Assembly: GCA_029224185.1 (NCBI GenBank)
Contig: CM055191.1
Coordinates: 20,163,760-20,227,759, forward strand
Origin: Karalla daura
Lineage: Eukaryota > Chordata > Actinopteri > Chaetodontiformes > Leiognathidae
DNA length: 64,000 nucleotides
Reading direction: 5' to 3'
Each line of letters begins with the position of its first letter. Position 1 is the first letter of the stretch. The position numbers and the translations under genes are program-made. The notes under the pieces are model-generated. The model was not told where the DNA came from. It did not search any database and was given only the letters and a program-made list of their open reading frames with translations. Shown here piece after piece: positions 39,735-49,249 of the stretch.

Positions 39735-40436
39735 CTGGCACACACACAAAAACACACAAACACATTCTCGTAGTTAAACCATGCATTTCAATGTGACTGC
39801 CCCCTCATGCGGTCTGAAACCTTAGATCCACAATGCGTCAAAGTCAGCTTGCGTGTGTCATTTTCGGGGAGCGGTGCGCAAATTGCACAGATCTTGACAG
39901 TTGCGCGCACATCCCCCCACCACCCACCACACCGAAATTGACACGACTTTAAAGTTGATCGGATCGTTTCAAAAGAAATCCGCGGACCCCTCTTGAAATG
40001 CGCTTACGGTGGCTGTGATTAGCCAAATGCCTCTGTATCCAATTAGAACAACAATCCACGTGGACCGAGATTATACTAATGCTGTTTCAAAATCGACACA
40101 ACCCATAGAACAGACGCAAAACTGGGACGAAACTAAATCGCATGTGAAATAATCAGGCGCCACAGATGGTCTACTTACGAGACTTCCGTGAATTGTTTTT
40201 TTATAATGTTTTTTGGTTTGTTTTACACTGCAGCCGCTTTCATTGTGACATCCATCCATTCACTTAAATGTCATACTACTCTCTCACACTTTGTGTGGAT
40301 CCAGCAAGCCGATCTGGGATGCCTCTGCATTTGGGCGGACCAGTCGTGCACAGCCCAGCTCTGCTTTTCCTCCCCCCTTTAATCCCCGACACAAACCCGC
40401 TCCCACCGCCTGGATGTGAGAAGAAAACGGACTCAC
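39735..40436 (-). other. tmem74: Predicted tmem74 intron 1
   Basis: On the minus strand the donor is GCG followed by GTGAGTCC (GT at 40,436-40,435). The acceptor is a GT-rich tract ending in TGTGCCAG, with exon 2 starting at 39,734. Both fit consensus. The joined transcript has an in-frame stop before the chosen start, consistent with a 5' untranslated leader. This is inferred, not confirmed by RNA. Confidence 0.6.
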
Positions 40437-40600
40437 CGCGCTACTCCGGCATCCCTTCCGCCTCCTCCTCCGCTTCATAGACGCCGCAGAGAGGCCACAC
40501 GACGGGCTCAGCTGTGAAGCCCCATCTCCGGCCGAGCATCGTGCAGCTAGTGCGTCTGCCGCTCGGTGCTCGGAGCGCAGCTCCACGTTAGTTAGTCCCT
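40437..40600 (-). other. tmem74: Predicted tmem74 5' untranslated exon
   Basis: The exon is GC- and CpG-rich and ends at a good splice donor at 40,437; the 5' boundary is approximate. It contains an upstream ATG at 40,478 whose 33-codon reading frame (basic start MKRRRRRKG) crosses the splice junction and stops at 39,675, seven bases before the main start. A TGA in the tmem74 frame overlaps that ATG region, which supports a noncoding leader. Confidence 0.5.
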
Positions 40601-40602
40601 CC

Positions 40603-40644
<42 letters not shown>

Positions 40645-40659
40645 CACACACACACACAG
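40597..40659. repeat. CT-to-CA compound repeat at the tmem74 promoter
   Basis: A C/T-rich tract (40,597-40,623) runs directly into (CA)n. On the tmem74 sense strand this reads (TG)n then (GA)n just upstream of or at the probable transcription start. Confidence 0.9.
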
Positions 40660-40800
40660 CCTTTTTTGCCCGCACCGCGGCGCTGACAGCAGCCGCTATC
40701 ACACAACAGATAGAGATCACTCCCAGCAGTCAGCACGCACACACGCACACGCACGCACACACACACAACCGCGGGGAAAGTGATGGGCTGAGGCAAAACC
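40601..40800 (-). promoter_or_regulatory. tmem74: Candidate tmem74 promoter region
   Basis: GC-rich DNA with several CpGs upstream of the predicted 5' exon on the minus strand, enclosed by two CA tracts (40,597-40,659 and 40,732-40,768). No TATA box is obvious. The call rests on position and composition only. Confidence 0.4.
40732..40768. repeat. CA microsatellite with CG steps
   Basis: Imperfect (CA)n with CACG units. Confidence 0.93.
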
Positions 40801-41044
40801 CAGGGCCCTGAATATCATATTTTACCGGCAGTGCTCTTCCAGGAGGAAATATCTTAGTCCCATAAATAGTACGAAGCAGCATCACGAGTCCATCCTCCTG
40901 TGGGCCACAGGAAGAAGGCTTGGGCCTTGGCTGTCCGATTCCTGGTTATTAAACCTGACAAGTACATGCGACCGACCCTGGTACAAGCAGCTGAAATGAG
41001 TTTGAGCTGTGGTCAGCCTTGGAGATAGGGCGAGGAGCTCATAC

Positions 41045-41325
41045 ATAGGGGATGGGCTCAAGGTGGATATGCTGCTGCTCTATGTGGAGAGGAGCCAGCT
41101 GAGGTGAGTTGGGTATTTGGCCAGGATGCCTCCTGGACGCCTTCTTGGGGAGGTGGGGAGGAGATCCAGGAGGCAGAGGCAGACCCAGGACATGCTGGAG
41201 AGATTATATATGGGAATGGCAAGGGATCCTCCCCAAGGGAGTCGTTTAAAGTGCTCTTGGAGAGGAGTGTCTGGGCTTCCCTGCTGAAACCGCTGCCCCC
41301 GCAACCTGGACCCGCATGAGTGGAT
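41045..41325 (+). mobile_element. Broken non-LTR retrotransposon ORF2 3' end
   Basis: In shifting frames this segment matches the C-terminal coding end of a common fish LINE. The sequence 'gagaggagccagctgaggtg' corresponds to ERSQLRW, and 'aggatgcctcctggacgcct' to RMPPGR. A later stretch at 41,260-41,315 reads SVWASLLKPLPPQPGP. Frame changes and a lost domain show it is dead. Only about 280 bp of the element remain, a typical 5' truncation. The LINE clade cannot be fixed from so little. Confidence 0.75.
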
Positions 41326-44130
41326 GACAACAAGACCAGACGAGACAAGACATCATAAATATCTAAACATGCAGCTACTGTATAAAGCTCTGGGTGTACA
41401 GTAGACCTACATGTTTAGAAGGACAGAGAGCTTACTATCAACAGCTAAAAGCTAAAACTGAAAATAAGCTACTGCAAGGATTTGTGCAAGTATCATAAGG
41501 ATGCTATAGTCAGCAGAGAAGCCAGTTTTGATGCAATGCAATAAATACATATAATTCAATACATAGGATTTGCTTTGATTTTAAGAACATGGTCTGCATT
41601 TATTGGCTTTATACTACATATAGCAAAAAGATAAAGAGGTGTGTATGAAACATAGAGAACTTGCAAGACTATCCTTGGCTGTATTTGTTATATTTGTTCT
41701 ACCTCCTAGGCCAAGTTAAGATAACCTACAGTAAGCAGACTAAAATGCAAATAAGTATTATAGGTTTTTAGTTTCATTTCATAAATAAAATATGCATTTA
41801 TATTTTTACTTTATGAGTGCTTATTTGCATGGATATCCCAGTGAATGCAATGAATGCTGTTTATTGATTAGTTGTAATGTTGGACTATGTGGGATTTGTT
41901 GGGCTCTGTTTATTTATATTCATTTAAGAGCTGGCACTTTTTGCTAAAGCTGAACTGAATTGACAAACACATTAGTAATCGATCCAGGCACAACATTTAC
42001 TTGGTGGGATCAGTAATATATGCACTAAAAGCAATAATATCTGTCTGTCCATCTTACAGTATGGACTCCATTAGGCTGCTGATGTGATGTCAGAGCAAGT
42101 AAACAAGACCTTTATCATGATGATATGTAGAAAGGCACACAATAACCTTTATATGTAGTCAGCCCATGCTCTCATCATATCAGGACAATCTACCCAGCAG
42201 TAATACGCAACCAGCATTGTTCAACGGCGTGTATCATGCGCCATCTGTTCTACTCTGCTCTCAGAAGATTACCGGTCACTATGTCAGAGCCATCCTAATC
42301 CATGTTTAATCTAGAGATCTGATAGGTCGTCTGATCTGTGACCCCCAAGCAAATCTTTAGACGGCTCATCTCACTTACACCACATCTGTACTAGTACTGG
42401 GAGCATCTTTGAAGAAACAGTAACTGGTCAACAGTTAAACTGCAGGAAGTTCTTGGAAAGTGACCTAGATGTTAAGTGTAGGTCGGCATCAATGATTTAA
42501 GTGCTTAATCCCACTTTATACTGAATATTCATTTGCTGACTGTTCCACCTTATTTAGCTCAAGCAGGCAGCTGCTATAAATACAGTCACCACTTTTCCTG
42601 GAGTCCTAGTGGCTGGGCAAACGGCTTTGGCTCATTTCCCAACAAGACTCCATTTAACGGATGAGTAAAGCAGAGGGGAGAGTCAGGGAGAGAGCGAGAG
42701 AGAGCAAGAGAGATACAGAGAAGAAGTCACAGACAGACAAAGATTTACTCCACTGTTTTGTTTTAGTAATTGGAATCACAATGCTTTCTAATGTGTTTGG
42801 TCAGACTGCAGTCAATTCCATGCAAAAAGAGAGAAAGTTAAAATCTGACCGACTATCAGATGCTATCTGTCTGCAACAGTGCACCACTTTTCTGCTGGCA
42901 AGGACAGCAGGCCTGGAAGAGGAGGGGCTGCCGGGGAGTTGGTGCTTCTAAAGGCAATAAATCTTCATTGTGTCTCCTACCACAAGAATGAAGCCACACA
43001 CACCGAATAAAGATTATGAGATGTGCTTGTGCTGCTGCTTTTTTTTTCCTGTAGCAGGAAGCGGGCAGAGAGATGGGGGGGGTCAGGGGGGAGTCGATGT
43101 CTCTTGCAAATGCAGCATTAGGAGGGAGGACAGGAGCTGGACAGTGAATCGGTGTGAATTATTAAGTGAATAAATGAATGAGTCAGAGATGCTCACTTCA
43201 CTTGCCTTGAGACCACCTTCAGCTGGAGCACTAGAAGCAGCTCACTGTCCAATAATAGTAAAATAGGTAAATGTACATGACTGTGGGGTCAGGCTGCTGC
43301 TCATAGACTCTTTGTATCAGCTCTTTTTAAAGTTCAAAGTCAAAGTTTTACTGCCTTAGGTAGCAGTTCTCCAATAGGTTCTGAAAGATGAATTGTAATC
43401 AAATATTTATACCCTATTATGTGACAATGTATGGTAATGTATGTCCTTAATGTCAATAATGTCATCTACTTTTTATAGCTCAGAGAATCTTATAAACCCG
43501 AGCTGACACTGACAGCTCTGACAGGTTTGGACTGATGGAAAAAGGCACAATCATAAAGCTGTCTGCTGCTTCAGCACCACAGACAGCACCATGGTTTTAT
43601 TAATGCTCAGCACTTTCAGGCTGCTCATAGTTCAGAGCCATGGTGATGGTCGTGAACTGTACAGTAACTTGACAGAATTAATCACCATATCCATTTAAAC
43701 AACACCTCTACCTCAGAAAATCTGGCAATATGGTGTCCAAAAATGAACCTATGTTGATCCCTGTGCTCTGATTAATGACTGTCACAACTGCTTTGCTTAT
43801 ATTCTGCACAGGATTTGGTGCAAAGTGGATGTTTTCACAAATGTTGTTGGGCCTCTTTATTTTAGTAACAGTTTAGATAATGCTGCTATGAGTATATGAA
43901 GAGGGGAGGGCAGATACTCTGAAGCACATGGTTTATACTTAGGTCAACTGAAAATATTTAATGAGATTTTCAACTAATGAATGGTGATTTGACTTAAACG
44001 GAGGTTGTCTCAGTACCTCTCAATATGTTTACATTCTAACGCACATACACACAAGTGCAGAGAACATAGAATGTATGACTCAGCACAGAAGGTGTCATTC
44101 TGTTCTATTCCGTGTCATAGTAGAATGTTT
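41326..44130. other. Spacer between tmem74 and the Pim-like gene
   Basis: AT-rich unique-looking DNA with no recognisable gene. A GA-rich stretch lies near 42,670-42,730. Short open frames carry no domain. Confidence 0.5.
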
Positions 44131-44136
44131 CTTTCC

Positions 44137-44146
44137 TTTATATACA
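44137..44146 (+). promoter_or_regulatory. Possible TATA box of the Pim-like gene
   Basis: 'ttatataca' lies about 125 bases upstream of the first coding ATG, a reasonable distance for a short leader. No supporting initiator could be proved. Confidence 0.35.
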
Positions 44147-44266
44147 CCTGAGCAAAAACTCCATTTTACTCTGGTGGTAAGTGCTGGTTTGTTAACTTTC
44201 GGCAACTCTCAAGACGCTTTCCTTGCGTTGTTTTACACTAGAGTAGTGAGCAACCCTGTTCGAAAC

Positions 44267-44303
44267 ATGGAAACTCCTAAACCTCCTGCTTCTCTGAGCA
44301 CTG
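44267..44303 (+). CDS. Pim-like gene, inferred exon 1
   Basis: Encodes METPKPPASLST plus one base of a Gly codon, then GTAAGTG donor. The donor is strong, the phase matches every downstream acceptor, and an adenine sits at -3 of the ATG (AAACATGG context). No transcript evidence is available. Confidence 0.6.
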
Positions 44304-47300
44304 GTAAGTGAAAGGACAAAACACCTGCAGCTGCATTAGAAGCTAATCTCACTGAACACATATAAGACACACATTTTTCTGAGTGAAACAGACAGTTTTC
44401 TTTCACATGATGCAACAAATTAACTCTAAAATCAAGTTTGAGGAAGTTGAAACTAAGATTTCAAAGTTCAAGAGGATGAAATGAGATGAAATGGTGAAAC
44501 TAAAGTAAACTTGAACTTGAAATCAGTATTTGTATATTTATTTATTGAGATTTTTCAGCAACTTTGCTGTGATATACTTCTTCACTGCCTTACATTTCCC
44601 ATGTTCATGCTTGCATCAGGACCATCACATTGTACCACTTACAAGTGACAAACAGAGAAATAGTCAGCATATTTTCCTTTTTAAAATGCCATGAGATAAC
44701 AAAGGTGACTCACATTTTGTTGTTCTTTAGGTGGTGACATCTACCCCAGTCCCAGTGCTGTGTCTGTCCAGCGTGAGTCCTCCGCTGACTGTGATGCACC
44801 ACTGAAGAGAAGACACGTCTCTGATGAGACCACAGGTAGGAGGAAGAGATCCTCTGACCCTGAACCCGAAGAAGTCGGGTGCAAGCGCCTGAAGGTGCTT
44901 GTCCAGCGTGAGGAGACCAAGTCCTCCGCTGACTGTGATGCACCACTTCTCTCCAGAGGTAAATATGATCTACTTCACTATATCTCTCATGATCATCTGT
45001 AGCTCCTCCTCATCCAACTATAACACCTAACGTTTGAGAGAGATAATGGTACACAGTTTGGTAGTAAGTAATCTGTAACATTGCTAGTTTTGATACTTGA
45101 TTTTAAGGATACGTATCTGGAAGCTTCTGCTTGCACTGTAGCAGGATCATTAACTTGTGTGCAGAGTTTTCTAGAAATGAACTCTTTAATGTGACAAATT
45201 TATGAATAATAAGCTTAATACTTTCCTTTGAAATGTCATGAGATGACAAAGCTCACTCACATAGTTTGGTCTTCTTCAGGTGGTGCCATCTACCCAGGTA
45301 CCAGGGCTGTACCTGTCCAGCGTGAGGAGACAAAGTCCTCCGCTGACTGTGGTGCACCACTTCTCTCCAGAGGTAAATATGATCTACTTCACTATATCTC
45401 TCATGATCGTCTGTAGCTCCTCATCAGCCAGCTATAACATCTAATGTATGAGATAGATAATAACAAGACAGTATTGAAGGGAGTTATCTATATCGTGGGT
45501 ACTATTGATACTTCATGTTCAGGTCAAGTAAATGAATGCTTCTGCTTGCAGCAGGATCATCACATCATGTGTAGTTTTTTTCTAGAAAGTAAATGTTGAC
45601 TGTGACAGACATATCAGACATATCATGAGATGACAAAGGTGACTCACATATTTTGGTCATTTTTAGGTGGTGACATCTGCCCAGAGACCAGCACTGTGCC
45701 TTCCCAGTATGAGAGGACAAAGTCCTCTGCTGACTGTGATGCACCACTTCTCTCCAGAGGTAAATATGATCTACTTTACTATATCTCTCATGTTCATCTG
45801 ATGACGTAGCTCCATGTTAAGCGTCTGGAAGCTTCTGCTTGTGCTGTAGCGCGATCATTAAGTTATGTGCAGTGTTTTCTAGAAATTAATTCTTTAATGT
45901 GACAAATTTATGAATAATAAGGATAATACTTTCCTTTGAAATGTCATGAAATAAGTGACTCACACAGTTTGGTCTTCTGTAGGTGGTGCTATCTACCCAG
46001 GTACCAGGGCTGTACCTGTCCTGCGTGAGGAGACCAAGTCCTCCGCTGACTGTGATGCACCCCCTCTCTCCAGAGGTAAATATGATCTACTTCACTATAT
46101 CTCTCATGATCGTCTGTAGCTCCTCATCAGCCAGCAATAACATCTAATGAAGTAGATGATAACATGACTGTATTATAGGAAGTAATCTGTATCATTGCTA
46201 CTTTTGATACTTGATGTTTGGGCAAGTATCTGAAAATGTTCTTCAAAAAAGTAAAAGTTTTCCAGTTTTCTTGAAAGTAACTTTGAACTGTTACTGACAA
46301 ACTGAAGTCTAAGGAGCACAATATTTTCCTTTTTAAAATGTCATGAGATAACAAAGGCGACTCACACATTTTGTTGTTCTTTAGGTGGTGACATCTACCC
46401 CAATCCCAGTGCTGTGTCTGTCCAGCGTGAATCCTCCGCTGACTGTGATGCACCACTGAGGAGAGGACACGTCTCTGATGAGACCACAGGAAAGAGGAAG
46501 AGATCCTCTGATCCTGAACCCGAAGAAGTCGGGTACAAGCGCCTGAAGGTGCTTGACCAGCGTGAGGAGACCAAGTCCTCCGCTGACTGTGATGCACCAC
46601 TTCTCTCCAGAGGTAAATATGATCTACTTCACTATATCTCTCATGATTGTCTGTAGCTCCTCATCAGCCAGCTATAACATCTAATGCATGAGATAGATAA
46701 TAACAAGACAGTATTGAAGAGAATTATCTATATCATGGGTACTTTTGATACTTAATGTTCAGGTCAAGTAAGTGAATGCTTCTGCTTGTAGCAGGATCAT
46801 CACATCGTGTGTAGTTTTTTTCTAGAAAGTAAATGTTAACTGTGACAGACATTTCATGAGATGACAAAGGTGACTCACACATTTTGATCATTTTTAGGTG
46901 GTGACATCTGCCCAGGTACCAGGGCTGTGCCTGTCCAGCATGAGTGGACAAAGTCCCCTGCTGACTGTGATGCGCAACATCTTTCCAGAGGTAAATATGA
47001 TCTACTTCACTATATCTCTCATCTTCATCCGATCGATGTAGCTCCATGTTAAATGTCTGAAAGCCTCTACTTCCAGCAACATTAGCATTATCAGCAGTGT
47101 TTATTTTTTCTCAAGAAAGTAACTCTTAACGATGAGAAATAATGGGATGAGAAATAATGGACACAATATTTTCTTTTGAAATGCCGTGACATGATGAAGG
47201 TGACTCATACTGGGTTTTTTTTAGGTGATGGCATCTGCCCAGGGACCATTGCCATGCCTGTCCAGTGTGAGAGGACGGTTGCTGAGCTGGACCAGAGACC

Positions 47301-48159
47301 AGCGGCCTCCACTGCATCCTCACAGGCTGCACGACCTAGTCTCCCTGTCAGACGAGCCTTTGAGACCAAGTACAGCGAGGTTCAGCAGCTTGGTGATGGA
47401 GGCTTTGGACAGGTCTATTCTGGTTACAGAAGATCCGATAACTTCCCTGTGGCCATCAAACACATTCCAAAGGACCGGGTCGTCCCTCTTGGAGGCAGCG
47501 GGAGGGACAGATGCAATCCTGCTGAGCTGGTCGTGTTGATGAGGATGAATAGAGCTGCTGGAGGAGTTGTTGGGAAGACGGCAGCCATTTCTCTGCTGGA
47601 CTACTATGCACTGGCGGATGAGCTCATCCTTGTCATGGAGCGTCCAGTCCCCTCTGTTGACCTCTTTGACTACATCGCCCACAACGGCTTCCTGTCTGAA
47701 GAGGACGCCAGACCCATCATGAAGCAGCTGGTGGAGGCGGCCCTCGAGCTTCAGTCCCAGAGCATTTTCCACCGGGACCTGAAGATAGAGAACATCCTGC
47801 TTGAGACCGGCAGCGACGTGCCACGAGTGAGGCTGATCGATTTCGGTCTCAGCTGCTTCACAATGGAGAACTCGGTGTACCAAAGCTTCTCTGGTACGAC
47901 AGCATACATGCAACCAGAGTACCTGCAAAACAACAGCTACACAGCAGGTCCTACCACTGTTTGGCAACTTGGAACCATCCTGTATGAAATCCTGCCCAAT
48001 GAGTTCCAGTTCTCAACAGTCAGGTTCCTGAGAAACGAGATCACCATCAGCACGAAGCTGTCTGCACACTGTGTGGACATCCTGCGCCAGTGTCTGGCCA
48101 TCGCACCCCAGGATCGTCCATCACTGCAGCAACTCCTGCAACATCCCTGGCTGCAATAG
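44267..48159 (+). CDS. Teleost Pim-like serine/threonine kinase (eight exons)
   Basis: Inferred exons: 44267-44303, 44731-44958, 45280-45372, 45667-45759, 45983-46075, 46385-46612, 46898-46990 and 47225-48159. Together they make 1,800 bases in one frame, 599 residues plus stop. Every internal junction is AG acceptor/GT donor in phase 1. Residues 13-306 are a repeat region with SSADCDAPLLSR-like copies. The kinase domain is about 338-598: glycine loop GDGGFG (345-350), Lys367, Glu389, Pim-type hinge ERPVPSVDLFDYI (427-439), HRDLKIEN (471-478), DFG (494-496), and the C-lobe phrase GPTTVWQLG. All catalytic residues are present, so activity is expected. Pim kinases are constitutively active Ser/Thr kinases promoting survival and growth; teleosts carry many Pim-like paralogues, mostly unstudied. 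The first exon is short (METPKPPASLSTG) and is the least certain part. Confidence 0.85.
44731..44958 (+). CDS. Pim-like gene, exon 2 (long repeat exon, copy 1)
   Basis: 228 bases, phase 1 at both ends, between TTCTTTAG and GTAAATATG. It carries two SSADCDAPL motifs around a basic/acidic segment (RRKRSSDPEPEE then KRLKVL) that could be a nuclear localisation signal and fits the basic-residue consensus preferred by Pim kinases. It differs from exon 6 at nine positions by direct comparison. Confidence 0.8.
45280..45372 (+). CDS. Pim-like gene, exon 3 (short repeat exon)
   Basis: 93 bases, phase 1-1. Encodes GAIYPGTRAVPVQREETKSS plus ADCGAPLLSR. It pairs with exon 5 (six base differences), and their upstream introns are alike. 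Confidence 0.8.
45667..45759 (+). CDS. Pim-like gene, exon 4 (short repeat exon)
   Basis: 93 bases, phase 1-1. Begins GDICPETSTVPSQYERTKSS and ends ADCDAPLLSR. The upstream intron matches that of exon 7 closely. Confidence 0.8.
45983..46075 (+). CDS. Pim-like gene, exon 5 (short repeat exon)
   Basis: 93 bases, phase 1-1. A near copy of exon 3 with VLREE for VQREE and APPLSR for APLLSR. Confidence 0.8.
46385..46612 (+). CDS. Pim-like gene, exon 6 (long repeat exon, copy 2)
   Basis: 228 bases, phase 1-1, about 96% identical to exon 2. It retains the basic segment (KRKRSSDPEPEE, then KRLKVL). The internal GGTAGG of exon 2, which could act as a donor, is GGAAAG here. Confidence 0.8.
46898..46990 (+). 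CDS. Pim-like gene, exon 7 (short repeat exon)
   Basis: 93 bases, phase 1-1. Starts GDICPGTRAVPVQHEWTKSP and ends ADCDAQHLSR. It is the most diverged repeat exon but still open and spliceable. Confidence 0.8.
47225..48159 (+). CDS. Pim-like gene, terminal kinase exon
   Basis: Holds the whole kinase domain, with no intron, and the TAG stop at 48,157. Its first 18 codons (DGICPGTIAMPVQCERT) are a trace of the upstream repeat exon, so the array reaches into the kinase exon. A linker of about 30 residues precedes the glycine loop. On the minus strand an open frame of 215 codons is only its shadow. Confidence 0.92.
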
Positions 48160-48194
48160 GCCAGACACTCCCCTCCCTTTATCTTCTACCTCAG

Positions 48195-48220
48195 CAAGCA
48201 ATGTGAAAACACATTGCTTG
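48195..48220 (+). other. 3' UTR stem-loop of the Pim-like gene
   Basis: A perfect 11-bp stem, CAAGCAATGTG paired with CACATTGCTTG, closed by an AAAA loop. It lies 36 bases after the stop and 7 bases before the polyadenylation signal. Confidence 0.75.
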
Positions 48221-48227
48221 GCCTTTT

Positions 48228-48233
48228 AATAAA
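48228..48233 (+). terminator. Polyadenylation signal, Pim-like gene
   Basis: AATAAA 69 bases after the stop codon, implying a very short 3' untranslated region. Confidence 0.7.
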
Positions 48234-48239
48234 ATATAA

Positions 48240-49249
48240 CAACTATATTTTTTGGTCTCAAGAATGTCAATATACCATGTAACTGATGAGAGGTGTAAGT
48301 CTTCAAATATAACACATATAGTGCTTTGAATCAATCTCATTTTACTCTAAAGATTATTCCATAACTGAAGTAGCTGTATAGTTACAGACCTGTCAAGAGG
48401 ATTTCAATGGTGTAGTTTGAAATGTTTTTACTCTTTAATAACTGATTTCACCTTGGCCAAAACACAGTCATGTAAATATCCTGTCAGTTGAGAAGGCATC
48501 AAATTTCCTGAAACTGAGGAATACTGGAGGAGTAACTGAATAAAACTTCATTTTGAGAATCTGAACACTTTTTAACATACAGCACCGTTTTGGGCCAGGG
48601 ATACTGATCAAAGAATCGGGATCGGCAATAATATGAAAATAGCCTCTAATTTATTCTATTGTTCAAGAGATGATTAAACATACAAGAGTCAAAGAGGTTT
48701 CACAGTGTTAAGAATAACTTGGGCTGTGTGTATAGGTATGAATTCAAACAAACACAACAGTTTGCTTTGAAAATGAAAACTCGGGCAGACGGGGAAAATG
48801 TTGTCAGTGTAGGTCATGCACTGATTCTTAGCCTTAACCATTTGTACAGTGCATTTCATCAGATACAGCAGTCACAGAGCATCCAGAGGTCTCCGACAGG
48901 GTAGTGGGCCGGGACAGCAGGGTGCTGTAGATTATTAATAAGAAAGTGAACATGGTCCCCTGTGTTTGTTTGGGAAGGGCTGGCACGCAAAGCTTCCAAC
49001 CAGAGAGGAGTGCTGGCTTAAAAAGCCCAAGAGGACTCCCAACAGACAGCAGGATGACAAGGGAGAGACTGATTTATTTATTTTAATTGTAAACAACCAT
49101 GTAAAATGGTAAGCATAAATGTTACTATCTGATGCATGTATACTGGGGTCATCCTGAAGCCTACTTTAACTGCAACTCACACCTGAATCAAACACTCAAG
49201 GGTGAAAGCAGAACACACACTATTCACCCTGGTAAAAAAAACACATCTT
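48240..49249. other. Spacer, no recognised gene
   Basis: No coding pattern. A 'gaatcgggatcggcaataat' stretch near 48,614-48,636 recalls 'ggatcggtatcggc' sequence found in some fish transposons, too weak to call. Confidence 0.45.

Larger units (their letters stand above)
44635..47250 (+). repeat. Tandem exon-plus-intron duplication array
   Basis: Six repeat exons start at 44731, 45280, 45667, 45983, 46385 and 46898, with a partial copy at 47225. Introns are duplicated with them. All donors are followed by 'aaatatgatctacttcacta' with small variation, and acceptor-side DNA repeats 'tcatgagatgacaaagg.gactcac'. Copies fall into pairs 2/6, 3/5 and 4/7, so at least one duplication involved a block of three exons followed by rearrangement or conversion. 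Confidence 0.9.

Noticed and set aside
38834..39763. Longer tmem74 start at 39,763
   Set aside because: The extra codons translate a GT-rich tract that ends in a splice acceptor (CCAG), so they are intronic.
39406..39786. 126-codon minus-strand frame overlapping tmem74
   Set aside because: No similarity to TMEM74. It is kept only as a possible upstream frame affecting translation.
44635..47250. CRISPR-like direct repeat array
   Set aside because: The regular repeats are duplicated exons with introns in a vertebrate gene; the spacing is irregular and splice sites are intact.
47320..47967. 215-codon open frame antisense to the Pim-like kinase exon
   Set aside because: Mirror of a real coding exon, with no recognisable domain.
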